Source: Saprospiraceae bacterium (GTDB lineage: Bacteria > Bacteroidota > Bacteroidia > Chitinophagales > Saprospiraceae). From it: a DNA stretch of 64,000 nucleotides. The notes under the pieces are model-generated. The model ran no database searches, was not told the DNA's origin, and worked only from the letters and a program-made list of their open reading frames with translations. Of this stretch, positions 8,963-17,476 are shown piece by piece. How positions within the stretch are numbered: position 1 is the stretch's first letter; every line of letters begins with the position of its first letter. Where the stretch lies: positions 1,069,501-1,133,500 of the forward strand of contig JAHBTU010000001.1 in the NCBI GenBank assembly GCA_019638455.1, given 5' to 3'. The position numbers were made by a program, and so were the translations under genes.

Positions 8963-9559
8963 TCATCGGCGATATACCCGCACACGGAAAGTGCCATTTT
9001 CGATTTCGGCCATTGTGCCTGCTCCGCTCAGCAAGACTCCTGAAAATGTGCCGATAATGGTGTCATTTCTGAATGCCGTCACCTCAACGCTCAAATCGCT
9101 GCTGACGGAGTTGGTCACGCCAGTGTAGTTCATCGTGTCACGAGTGTCGAACTCTACCCCACCCCAGCCGAAGTCTTTGAGTTGCATTGCAGCGAAGGTT
9201 GGCTTGTAGGGATATTCTTCTCTTTCCTCGTCGAAGTCAAAACCCAACGCCAATCCGATAGTGGGATGCGTGGGGTGGTCTTGGCGAATGATTTCGACAT
9301 ATTGTCTTTCCACGTCGTACCAATTACTCAATGAGTCCAATTTTTTGTTGCTGAAATTGCCGCGCGAGATGTCTCGTGGCATATAGTTTCCCTTGCCCTT
9401 GCGCATGGGATGCAGCAACAGCATTTCCCGCTCCTTGAATCGGAAGTATATGCCTCTTGGTGGTTCTGCCGCCCAAAAGAGGAGGATAACAAGTAGAGTG
9501 AGATAATTCGACAATGTGCCAATGTGATAATTACCAAAAAGGAAGTTACAATTTGGCAA
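8963..9559 (-). CDS. Hypothetical protein with N-terminal hydrophobic segment
   Basis: The 198-residue protein has one hydrophobic segment near residues 18-32 (YLTLLVILLFWAAEPP), followed by a soluble mixed-composition domain with beta-strand patterns at the end (SSDLSVEVTAF, GTFRVRVYRR). I do not recognise a family. Its start overlaps the 3-prime end of valS by 14 bases, suggesting co-transcription; an internal Met near residue 46 is an alternative start that would remove the hydrophobic part. Even composition and a full-length open frame with no better frame on either strand support it being real. A periplasmic or membrane-anchored location is inferred from the hydrophobic segment only. Confidence 0.6.
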   Translation of the reverse strand: MPNCNFLFGNYHIGTLSNYLTLLVILLFWAAEPPRGIYFRFKEREMLLLHPMRKGKGNYMPRDISRGNFSNKKLDSLSNWYDVERQYVEIIRQDHPTHPTIGLALGFDFDEEREEYPYKPTFAAMQLKDFGWGGVEFDTRDTMNYTGVTNSVSSDLSVEVTAFRNDTIIGTFSGVLLSGAGTMAEIENGTFRVRVYRR

Positions 9560-12221
9560 GGCTCTCTTTCAAAATGGCGATGCGAGCAAGGCCATCGGCG
9601 AGTTTTTTTCGCTCGTTTTCCACTACCTGTGGGGGCGCGCTGCTCACGAATCGCTCGTTTGAAAGTTTTGCCTGCACTGACTGAACGAATTTTTCTTGGT
9701 GTTCCAGTTCGCCAGCGAGTTTTTTTTGCTCTGCTTCCACGTCAATCTTTTTTTCCAACTCGACATAGTATTTCTCTGTGCCGGAAATGAAAGATTGGGC
9801 ATTGGTCGGCTCTGTCGTCGCAAGACTGAGCTCCTTCAAAACTGCCAATTTCATCACCATTTCTCGCAAGCCCTCTTGCGCAAAGAGTGCCTGCGCGGTG
9901 TCGCTCTGCTGCACAAAAACCGTCAATGGCTCGCGTGGTTTGAGTTGATGCTGATTGCGAACGTCTCGGATTTTGCCGATTATGTCCTTGGCTGTTTCCA
10001 TCTGCTGTATCAGCGAATGAGCGGCCGGGGCGGCTTGTGGATAACGCTGCCTCATGCAATCGTCGCCTTCCTTGCGGTCGCGCAGTTGGTGCCACAACTC
10101 TTCCGTGATGAAGGGCATAAAAGGGTGCAGAGCCACCATCATTTCGGAAAACATGTCGAGTGTGGCTTCGTAGGTGGCGCGGTCAATTTGACCCTCGAAA
10201 GGAGGTTTTATCATTTCGAGGTACCATGAGCAGAAATCGTCCCATATAAACCCATAGAGGGTGAGCAGCGCCTCGCTGAGTCGGAACTGCTGAAAGTTGC
10301 TTTCCACATCAGCCAAGGCCGCTTTGAACTTCTCGCGGAGCCAGCGCACGGCAAGTTTGTTTTTTCGCGCAATATCCTCGTTTTCAGGGGTTTCTGCGAC
10401 TTTCCAGCCCTTCACAAGCCGCAGGGCGTTCCACAGTTTGTTGCAGAAGTTGCGGCCATTCTCGCACAATTTTTCATCGAACAAAATATCGCCGCCCGCC
10501 GCCGCGCTCGACATGAGGCCATAGCGAACGCCGTCGGCACCGAAGTCTTCCAACAATTTCAGGGCATCGGGCGAGTTGCCGAGCGACTTGGACATTTTGC
10601 GGCGCAATTTGTCGCGCACCATGCCCGTGAAATACACTGATTGAAATGGCTTTTTCCCTTTGAACTCATAGCCCGCCATAATCATGCGCGCTACCCAGAA
10701 AAAAATGATGTCCCACCCGGTCACGAGGACGCTCGTCGGGTAATAGTAACTGATTTCGCCGTCTGGTTTGTCAAAACCGTCGAAGACAGAGATGGGCCAA
10801 AGCCACGAGGAGGCCCAAGTGTCGAGCACGTCCTCGTCCTGCCGCAAGTCGCTCATTTGCAACTGCGGGTTGGCAGTTTGACTTCTGGCGATTTCCAATG
10901 CCTGCTCGGCGGTTTCGGCCACAAACACCTGTGTTTCTTTGCTCAACGCCTCTGATTTCAGGTACCAAGCCGGGATGCGTTGGCCCCACCATAGTTGCCG
11001 CGATATGCACCAATCGCGCAAGTTTTCCATCCAGTTGCGGTAGAGGTTTTGAAAACTCGAGGGGTAAAACTTGATTTCCTCATCCACCACCGCTTTCAGC
11101 GCAGGCTCTCCCAGCGAGCTCATTTTCACAAACCATTGGAGCGATAGTTTTGGCTCCACCACTGCGTTGGTGCGCTCCGAACGGCCAATGTTGGTGCGGT
11201 AATCTTCTATTTTGACCAAGTGGCCGCTTTCTTCCAACGCGGGTTTCATGCGCTTGCGAGCCTCAAAGCGGTCAAGCCCGACAATGGGCGTATATGCGCA
11301 CAACTCATTGATTTTCCCATCGTCGGCGATGGTGTCAATTACTTCGAGTTGGTGACGTTGTCCCACTTCGTAGTCATTGGGGTCGTGGGCGGGCGTGATT
11401 TTCAAAGCGCCCGTGCCGAACTCAATATCCACATAGTCGTCGGCAATGACAGGTATGGCCCGGTTGATGAGCGGTATAAGCACCTTTTTGCCGACAAGGG
11501 TTTTGTAGCGGGGGTCTTTCGGGTTGACGGCAATGGCAACGTCGGCAAAGATGGTTTCGGGTCGTTGCGTGGCGATTGTAATTCCTTCGTTATCAGAGCC
11601 TTCGAGCAGATATTTGATGTGGAACAGTTGGGCGTTCTCCTCGTTGTAGAGCACCTCTTCGTTGGACAAAACGGTTTTTGCCTCGGGGTCCCAATTCACC
11701 ATGCGCAACCCTCGATACAACTTTCCTTTTGCATAAAGGTCAATAAACACTCGAATCACGTCGCGGTAATAATTCGCATCCATCGTGAAAGCCGTGCGCT
11801 CCCAATCGCAAGAAGCGCCCAGTGTGCGCAGCTGGTTGAGGATGATGCCCCCGTATTTGTCTTTCCATTGGTAGGCATATTCCATGAATTGCTCTCGCGT
11901 GATGTCTGCTTTGCGGAGTTTTTTCTCGTCGCGCAACCAACGCACCACCTTCGCTTCGGTGGCGATGCTGGCGTGGTCGGTGCCGGGCACCCAGCAGGCG
12001 TTTTTGCCATCGAGTCGGGCTTTGCGAATAAGTATGTCCTGAATCGTATTGTTGAGCATGTGCCCCATGTGGAGCACGCCCGTCACGTTGGGAGGTGGGA
12101 TGACGATGGTGAAAGGCTCGCGTTCGTCAGGCAGCGAGCGGAAGTAGCCCCTGCGCTCCCAGTGGGAATACCACCGTGTTTCAATATCGGCGGGGTTGTA
12201 GCGGGTAGAAATATCAGTCAT
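9546..12221 (-). CDS. valS: Valyl-tRNA synthetase
   Basis: The 891-residue class I aminoacyl-tRNA synthetase charges tRNA-Val in the cytoplasm. The HIGH-type signature is HMGH at residues 51-54 after PPPNVTG, and the second ATP motif is KMSKS at residues 542-546. The editing domain contains TQRPETIFADVAIAV around residue 218 and GTGALKITPAHDPNDYE around 269. WWGQRIPAW and the Trp-rich catalytic core are present. The C-terminal 60 residues are a charged coiled coil typical of ValRS. Length is as expected for bacterial ValRS. A possible -7 box lies at 12260-12267. The hypothetical gene downstream overlaps its end by 14 bases. Confidence 0.98.
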   Translation of the reverse strand: MTDISTRYNPADIETRWYSHWERRGYFRSLPDEREPFTIVIPPPNVTGVLHMGHMLNNTIQDILIRKARLDGKNACWVPGTDHASIATEAKVVRWLRDEKKLRKADITREQFMEYAYQWKDKYGGIILNQLRTLGASCDWERTAFTMDANYYRDVIRVFIDLYAKGKLYRGLRMVNWDPEAKTVLSNEEVLYNEENAQLFHIKYLLEGSDNEGITIATQRPETIFADVAIAVNPKDPRYKTLVGKKVLIPLINRAIPVIADDYVDIEFGTGALKITPAHDPNDYEVGQRHQLEVIDTIADDGKINELCAYTPIVGLDRFEARKRMKPALEESGHLVKIEDYRTNIGRSERTNAVVEPKLSLQWFVKMSSLGEPALKAVVDEEIKFYPSSFQNLYRNWMENLRDWCISRQLWWGQRIPAWYLKSEALSKETQVFVAETAEQALEIARSQTANPQLQMSDLRQDEDVLDTWASSWLWPISVFDGFDKPDGEISYYYPTSVLVTGWDIIFFWVARMIMAGYEFKGKKPFQSVYFTGMVRDKLRRKMSKSLGNSPDALKLLEDFGADGVRYGLMSSAAAGGDILFDEKLCENGRNFCNKLWNALRLVKGWKVAETPENEDIARKNKLAVRWLREKFKAALADVESNFQQFRLSEALLTLYGFIWDDFCSWYLEMIKPPFEGQIDRATYEATLDMFSEMMVALHPFMPFITEELWHQLRDRKEGDDCMRQRYPQAAPAAHSLIQQMETAKDIIGKIRDVRNQHQLKPREPLTVFVQQSDTAQALFAQEGLREMVMKLAVLKELSLATTEPTNAQSFISGTEKYYVELEKKIDVEAEQKKLAGELEHQEKFVQSVQAKLSNERFVSSAPPQVVENERKKLADGLARIAILKESLAKL

Positions 12222-12259
12222 TATTTGTGCGCAAAAAAATGTTCGGTATTGAGCGGGTG

Positions 12260-12267
12260 CAAAGGTA
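12260..12267 (-). promoter_or_regulatory. Candidate -7 box for valS
   Basis: Minus-strand TACCTTTG matches TAnnTTTG, 39 bases upstream of the valS start codon. It sits just outside the 101-bp dispersed repeat that begins at 12270. No clear -33 element at standard spacing. Confidence 0.45.
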
Positions 12268-12269
12268 TG

Positions 12270-12370
12270 CCTTGATTCGCCAAGATTTATCGGATGCCGA
12301 TGAATGATGTCTCTGGTTTTGAATGAGCCAGGACTTCAACTACGCCGAAAACTTGACGACGCGAAGTATA
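12270..12370 (+). repeat. Dispersed 101-bp intergenic repeat, copy 1
   Basis: This stretch aligns without any gap to 46893-46993: 73 of 101 positions are identical by my count. A shortened copy lies at 59154-59222 on the minus strand. The ends (CCTTGATTCGC and GAAGTATA) are the best conserved parts. It fills the intergenic space between valS and the GldN-like gene. Confidence 0.75.
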
Positions 12371-12473
12371 AAACGGGGGCGGGCAAATCACAGATTTGGG
12401 CTAAAATGTGCCGGAACAAATTATTTTTCCGATAATCGCCGTTTATTTCAGTCAGCCAAATTTTACACGAACG

Positions 12474-13523
12474 ATGACCAAACTTCCCCTGTTTTGCTTG
12501 TGCCTTTTGAGCCTGCCAAGCCAACTGCCTGCCCAGTACACCGACTTGATGAACGACCGCAACATCAGTTGGGTCGCGGAATACACCACGGATTTCAATT
12601 TCAATCCGGTTGACATCGGCTCGTCGTATTTTTATGCGGACAGCGAACCTAACAACGATGTCAACGTGCTCCAGTTGAGCGCTACCCCAGATGTGGGCGG
12701 CTTGTTCAAGGAGCGGCAATTGGAGTCTTTCTTTAGCAAAAAAATGCTCGACGCGATTCGGGCAGGGGTGTTCCCGGTTTTTGAGGACGAACAGTTGGAA
12801 AAACCCATAGCAAAGGAACAATTGCCTCAATATCTCCAGCGCAGATATGTGGAGTTTAACAGCGAGCGTTACGATGAGCCCAAGAGCATCGTCAGCAGTG
12901 AGGTGGTGGCTTCGGATATTGGTTTTTTCAAGGTGCGTCAGGTGTTTTTCTACAACAAACAGGAAAAGGTGTTCGGCTCGCGGGTATTGGCCATTGCCCC
13001 TGTCATAGAGACTTTCGATGTGGGCGGGATGTATGAATCCGTCACGCCTGTTTGGGTCAAAATTGATTTGCCAAAAAACGCCGCCAAGTATATTGCCACC
13101 GAAGTAGCATACTCTTTTGAAACGAAGATGAATCACAACGCCCCCGGCCTGAACAGTTTTGCCAATCAAAAAGGGCGGATGGATTTTTTGCAATGGGTGG
13201 TCGGCGAAGTGGCCCAGCCTTCCCATTCGGTGCTGGACCGTTATTTTCAACCCATTGACCCTTCCAAAATTCAGGACTATGTGCTTCAAACGGACACCAT
13301 CACGACTTTCGACGCAGAGACGTATGAGGAGCAAGTGCGCATTGTGGAGTCGAATGCCATCAAGGATTTGGAAGAAATCGGCTTTGTGCAGCACTGGTTT
13401 TTCGACGACCGAAAAGGGCTGTTGTTCAATCGCGTGGTGGCCGTCACGCCCAAAGTGGCGGTAAAAGACGCGGACGGCAACAAGCGCGGCAGCAAGGTGC
13501 TGTTTTACCTTTTGAACAAGTAA
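12474..13523 (+). CDS. GldN/PorN-like exported protein
   Basis: The 349-residue protein starts at the ATG at 12474, which gives a good signal peptide (TKLPLFCLCLLSLPSQLPAQ); the upstream 22 codons do not look like coding sequence. It contains two similar modules, one near IGFFKVRQVFFYNKQEKVFG followed by SRVLAIAPVI and one near IGFVQHWFFDDRKGLLFN followed by RVVAVTPK, which resemble the repeated strand (IKGFWYFDKRQSELKYRLLGICP type) of the gliding/T9SS protein GldN. The order (variable N-part, module, helical spacer, module, C-terminal strand) also fits. The usual GldKLMN neighbours are absent, so it may be a stand-alone paralogue rather than the core T9SS ring component. The family call rests on motif memory and is tentative. 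Confidence 0.5.
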   Translation: MTKLPLFCLCLLSLPSQLPAQYTDLMNDRNISWVAEYTTDFNFNPVDIGSSYFYADSEPNNDVNVLQLSATPDVGGLFKERQLESFFSKKMLDAIRAGVFPVFEDEQLEKPIAKEQLPQYLQRRYVEFNSERYDEPKSIVSSEVVASDIGFFKVRQVFFYNKQEKVFGSRVLAIAPVIETFDVGGMYESVTPVWVKIDLPKNAAKYIATEVAYSFETKMNHNAPGLNSFANQKGRMDFLQWVVGEVAQPSHSVLDRYFQPIDPSKIQDYVLQTDTITTFDAETYEEQVRIVESNAIKDLEEIGFVQHWFFDDRKGLLFNRVVAVTPKVAVKDADGNKRGSKVLFYLLNK

Positions 13524-13602
13524 CTTTGATCCACGCTCTGAACCCACGATGCTTCGACTTGTTCTTCTTGTTTCTTTCAACGTTAACCAAACTGTTTTTC
13601 CG

Positions 13603-14451
13603 ATGCGAATTCTACTCCTTTCTGTTTTGCTTGTTGTGCTTGGAAGCTTTTATGTGCTTGAAAAGCAAGACACCAACCCGATGGTGATGTGCCATGCTCC
13701 CAACAATGCACTTGACGCTTTCGCGTCGTTGGCCCAAGATAAGAACTTCCGCGACGCGCACCCGTCTCCCCTGCACACCGAAACCGCTCATGGCGGAACC
13801 ATGATAGAGTTCCCGGTGCAGGGTGGCCCCAACGGAAAAGCCTACTTCGTGAAGGCGCACGGCAGTACGGACAAATACCTTTTCATTTTTCAGGAATGGT
13901 GGGGGCTGAACGATTATGTGAAAAACGAGGCGATTCGATGGAGCCACGAATTGGGCATCAACGTGTTGGCCCCAGACCTCTACGACGGGAAATTGGCCAC
14001 CAATGCCGAAGAGGCTGGCAAGTTGATGCAAGGCTGCGACAATGCTCGTTTGAAAGCCATCGTCGAAGGAGCGGCGAAGCATGTCGGCGATAAGGCGGAC
14101 TTCCGTACACTTGGTTGGTGTTTTGGCGGTGGGTGGTCTTTGCAGGCGGCGTTGTTGCTCAAAGACAAGGCGAAAGGCTGCGTCATGTATTACGGGATGC
14201 CCGAAAAAGATGTGGAGACCTTGAAAACGCTCAATACCGATGTAATTTTCATCCACGCTTCAAAAGACCAGTGGATAAACGACGCGGTGGTGGCAGAGTT
14301 TGAGGCAAACATGAAATCGGCAGGCAAGACACTTACCGTGCACCGCTACGATGCCGACCATGCCTTTGCCAATCCCTCAGGTGCGCGCTACAACGATGCC
14401 GCTTCCAAAGAATCGCGTGCGGTGGTGAGGGCTTATTTACAAACGAAATAA
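13603..14451 (+). CDS. Dienelactone hydrolase family protein, exported
   Basis: The 282-residue alpha/beta-hydrolase starts best at the ATG at 13603 (MRILLLSVLLVVLG), which places a hydrophobic signal or anchor at the N-terminus. The catalytic triad of the dienelactone hydrolase family is visible: Cys173 in GWCFGGG, Asp222 in ASKDQWIN and His253 in ADHAFANPSG. The conserved QEWWGLNDYVKNEA and APDLYDGK segments lie at about residues 97-130. The enzyme probably hydrolyses an ester or lactone outside the cytoplasmic membrane; the substrate is unknown. It follows the GldN-like gene by 79 bases in the same direction, so the two may share a transcript. Confidence 0.9.
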   Translation: MRILLLSVLLVVLGSFYVLEKQDTNPMVMCHAPNNALDAFASLAQDKNFRDAHPSPLHTETAHGGTMIEFPVQGGPNGKAYFVKAHGSTDKYLFIFQEWWGLNDYVKNEAIRWSHELGINVLAPDLYDGKLATNAEEAGKLMQGCDNARLKAIVEGAAKHVGDKADFRTLGWCFGGGWSLQAALLLKDKAKGCVMYYGMPEKDVETLKTLNTDVIFIHASKDQWINDAVVAEFEANMKSAGKTLTVHRYDADHAFANPSGARYNDAASKESRAVVRAYLQTK

Positions 14452-14458
14452 CCGTTGA

Positions 14459-14482
14459 GCCTGTCAATCTTGTAAATCCTGC
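14459..14482 (+). repeat. 9-mer repeat family copy (CTGTCAAT-CTTGTAAAT-CCTG)
   Basis: Two and a half 9-mer units of the family also seen at 8921, 23131 and 36737, eight bases after the stop of the dienelactone hydrolase gene. No inverted partner next to it. Confidence 0.6.
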
Positions 14483-14561
14483 GGAAAGAACAACCGTGCC
14501 TGTCAACTACAATCTATCGGGCAACCTCACTGGCACTAAAACCCATGAAACTTGACTGTTT

Positions 14562-15824
14562 ATGGCAACAACTGAACAAGGTTCCGAAAGCAACACCATA
14601 TTTGGCAAACAGGTGTTGTTGTTGGCGCTTATTTGCATCGCGGCGGCTTTGCTATACAACGTTTGGTCGGATGATGGCTTTTCTTTTTTCAGCTCGGCCA
14701 GACCAGTGCAACTGACCTATGTCCCAGCTGATTTTCAGCCCAATCTGGACGAGGAGCGCACCCTGCGCATTCTTGCCCAGCCGGAAAAATATCGCCGCGA
14801 GTTCGACGACATGGTCTATAACTTCAACATGGCTTTGCTCTATCATGTCGCCAATCGCATGGCACTGCCCGACAGTTTGCGCCGTCGGCTGGAGCCGGAG
14901 TACAAAAAACACCACGAGTACCTCAGCCGGCTTTATTTCAATGACTTCGTGTCGCTGAAAGACACCACGGCCACGATGTACGAAACTTGGTACAACGACA
15001 ACACCAACCAAGCGGTACAGGTATTCAACGAAGTCGCGGGCAAATACACATGCTTTTTCGTCACCCAAGTCATGGCCACGCTCATCAACGCCGAAGGTGG
15101 GAAGCTCATGGCCAAAGGCAAAAATGTGGAGACTCCCTGCGGCATCGCCATTCAAGAAGGCCTTCACCCGATGATGTCTCGGCTGCAGAAACGCGCCGAA
15201 ATCATTGATTTCAGCGCCTCGCGCGGCCTGCTCAAGGAACGGGTGCGCAAAGGCATCGCCGAACTCGCCACCTACGAGCTGCGCAGCCGCATGGGGGTTG
15301 ACAAAACGCTGCAATACAAACTTTTGGGCTTTTCCATCTCCGAAACGGACATCCGGGTGGAGGCAATCAGCGTCATCAAGGCGGGCTTCAAACTCGACCA
15401 GTATTTCGATGTGACGTTTAGCCCTAGCAAAGGCGTTGTGTATGTGAAGTTGCCGCCACCCACCATCCTTTCCCATGAAGTATATCCGCGAGTTGACAAA
15501 CTCGACGTAGGCTTTTTGGCTGGTGTCAATGAAAAAAACATGAATGAGCCGTTCAACGAGTTGCGCCGCGAATTTCGCCGCGATGCCATTGAAAATGAAA
15601 AGGTGCTGGACAAGGCTAAAATGCGTGCCGACTCGGTCATGCAGTTGTTGCTTGGCCCCGTGGTGAAATCCATCAACAAAAAATACACTTTGCAGGTGCG
15701 CTTTGAAAATGTCCCGGAAACAATGACGGAAGATGAGTGGCGCCGACGCGGCGAAGATGGCGCTATGCCGCCTGCCGACATACGCAAGACACCGAGGGAC
15801 AAGGAAAAAGTGTTGGCCAATTGA
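14562..15824 (+). CDS. DUF4230 domain-containing membrane-anchored protein
   Basis: The 420-residue protein has one N-terminal membrane helix (residues about 16-35, VLLLALICIAAALLYNVW) and a large outside domain. Residues about 230-390 match the DUF4230 pattern: a strand pair ending KGVVYVKLPPPTILSHEVYP, then a charged helix (EKNMNEPFNELRREFRRDAI) with repeated Lys/Ala/Asp, then a short strand (YTLQVRFENVP). Residues 60-220 are helical and not recognised. The function of DUF4230 is unknown to me. Its stop codon directly abuts the stop of nadE, which runs toward it. Confidence 0.75.
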   Translation: MATTEQGSESNTIFGKQVLLLALICIAAALLYNVWSDDGFSFFSSARPVQLTYVPADFQPNLDEERTLRILAQPEKYRREFDDMVYNFNMALLYHVANRMALPDSLRRRLEPEYKKHHEYLSRLYFNDFVSLKDTTATMYETWYNDNTNQAVQVFNEVAGKYTCFFVTQVMATLINAEGGKLMAKGKNVETPCGIAIQEGLHPMMSRLQKRAEIIDFSASRGLLKERVRKGIAELATYELRSRMGVDKTLQYKLLGFSISETDIRVEAISVIKAGFKLDQYFDVTFSPSKGVVYVKLPPPTILSHEVYPRVDKLDVGFLAGVNEKNMNEPFNELRREFRRDAIENEKVLDKAKMRADSVMQLLLGPVVKSINKKYTLQVRFENVPETMTEDEWRRRGEDGAMPPADIRKTPRDKEKVLAN

Positions 15825-17468
15825 CTACGACAGATACTTGCCCACAATAGGCATCCGCCTACCCATACCGAAGGCCTTGCTGCTCACGCGCAACACCGGT
15901 GCCGCCTGCTCGCGCTTGAATTCGTTGGTGTTCACCAATTTCAACACCCGCCTCACCAAAGCTTCGTCGAAACCTATCTCCACCAATTCACGCGGTCCTT
16001 GCCGACGTTCAATATACTGATAAAGCACCCCGTCCAACACTTCGTAAGGCGGCAAACTGTCCGTGTCCTTTTGGTCGGGGCGAAGCTCCGCACTGGGAGG
16101 CTTGGTGATGCTGTTTCGAGGAATGACCTCGCCATCCTTGTTGATGAACGCAGCCAGCTGATACACCTCGGTTTTATACACATCGCCCAATACGGAGATG
16201 CCGCCGCACATATCACCATAGAGGGTTCCGTAGCCTACCGCCATTTCGCTTTTATTGGTCGTGTTGAGCAAAATGTGCCCAAACTTGTTGCTCATGGCCA
16301 TAAGCAAAATGCCCCGGACACGAGCTTGGATATTTTCTTCCGTCACGTTGAAAGGCGCACCCTGAAAATGCGGTTGTAAGGTTTGCTCAAAAGTTTCAAA
16401 AATAGGCTTTATAGGGATTATATCGTATTGGATGCCAAGGTGTTCGGCGAGTTGTCTGGCATCGTTCACCGAATGGTCGCTGCTGAACTGGCTGGGCATG
16501 AGCAGCACCCGAACGTGTTCTTTTCCCAAGGCCCGCACCGCCAATACCGCCGTCACCGCCGAATCAATGCCGCCCGATAGACCGAGAATGGCAGTTTTAA
16601 AATTGAGTTTTTGAAAATAATCGCGAATGCCGACCACCAGCGCATCGTGGATGAGGCGAATTTTGTCCTTAGGTTGCCCAGCTTCGCGCCCGCCCCGAAT
16701 CACTTCCTCCAACTCGTACAGTCTCAATCCTTCCTCGAAATAAGGCATCTCATCATACAGCTGTCCCCCATCGGCGGCAGAGAACACGAGGCTGCCGCCA
16801 TCAAAAATAATATCTGTCTGCGCCCCAACGTGATTGACATAAAACATGGGGATGCCATACCGCTGCACATTGGTTCGCACGACATGGATGCGTTCTTCAG
16901 CCTGTGTGTATGAAAATGGCGAAGCAGAGATGTTGATGATAAAATCTGGCTTTTCGTGCATCATCTCGTCCAAGGGGCAAATGGTGTAGAGAGGGTTTTC
17001 GTTGCCCACGTTCCAAATGTCCTCACATACCGACAGGGCGATTTTTTTGCCCATGAAAGCTACCGTGCGAAATTCCGACGCAGGCTCGAAGTAGCGGTAT
17101 TCATCAAAAATATCGTAGGTCGGCAAAAGCGCCTTGTGCTGCACCCCCACCACCTGTCCTTCGTGGAGGAGATAGGCAGAGTTGTAAAGGTCTTTGCCCT
17201 CGAGAAAAGGATTGCGCGTGGGTGCCCCGACGACGATGCCGATGCCCCTGCTGGCATGGCGAAGCGCCTTGATGGACTCATAGCTCTGCCTGATGAAGTC
17301 GTCGAACTCCAAAAAATCGCGGGGAGGATAGCCACACACGGCGAGCTCGCCAAAACAGACCAAATCGGCACCTTGAGTTTTGGCCGATTCGACGGCGGCG
17401 AGCATTTTTTGGAGATTGCCTTCAAAGTTTCCAATGTGGTAATTGAGCTGGGCTATTGCGATTTTCAT
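15825..17468 (-). CDS. nadE: Glutamine-dependent NAD+ synthase
   Basis: The 547-residue, two-domain enzyme amidates deamido-NAD using glutamine as nitrogen source, the last step of NAD synthesis. The N-terminal nitrilase-type amidase domain has the triad Glu41 (CFGELAVCGYPP), Lys112 (HKALLPTYD) and Cys148 (SVCEDIW). The C-terminal synthetase domain has the ATP-pyrophosphatase P-loop SGGIDS at residues 298-303. The conserved TKPPSAELRPDQKDTDSLPPY is present near residue 475. Length and order are normal. The upstream gene on the same strand (17477) ends only eight bases before its start codon, so the pair is probably an operon. Confidence 0.97.
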   Translation of the reverse strand: MKIAIAQLNYHIGNFEGNLQKMLAAVESAKTQGADLVCFGELAVCGYPPRDFLEFDDFIRQSYESIKALRHASRGIGIVVGAPTRNPFLEGKDLYNSAYLLHEGQVVGVQHKALLPTYDIFDEYRYFEPASEFRTVAFMGKKIALSVCEDIWNVGNENPLYTICPLDEMMHEKPDFIINISASPFSYTQAEERIHVVRTNVQRYGIPMFYVNHVGAQTDIIFDGGSLVFSAADGGQLYDEMPYFEEGLRLYELEEVIRGGREAGQPKDKIRLIHDALVVGIRDYFQKLNFKTAILGLSGGIDSAVTAVLAVRALGKEHVRVLLMPSQFSSDHSVNDARQLAEHLGIQYDIIPIKPIFETFEQTLQPHFQGAPFNVTEENIQARVRGILLMAMSNKFGHILLNTTNKSEMAVGYGTLYGDMCGGISVLGDVYKTEVYQLAAFINKDGEVIPRNSITKPPSAELRPDQKDTDSLPPYEVLDGVLYQYIERRQGPRELVEIGFDEALVRRVLKLVNTNEFKREQAAPVLRVSSKAFGMGRRMPIVGKYLS

Positions 17469-17476
17469 GCTAACAT

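Noticed and set aside
12408..12473. Upstream start of the GldN-like gene
   Set aside because: The ATG at 12474 gives a clear signal peptide; upstream codons do not.
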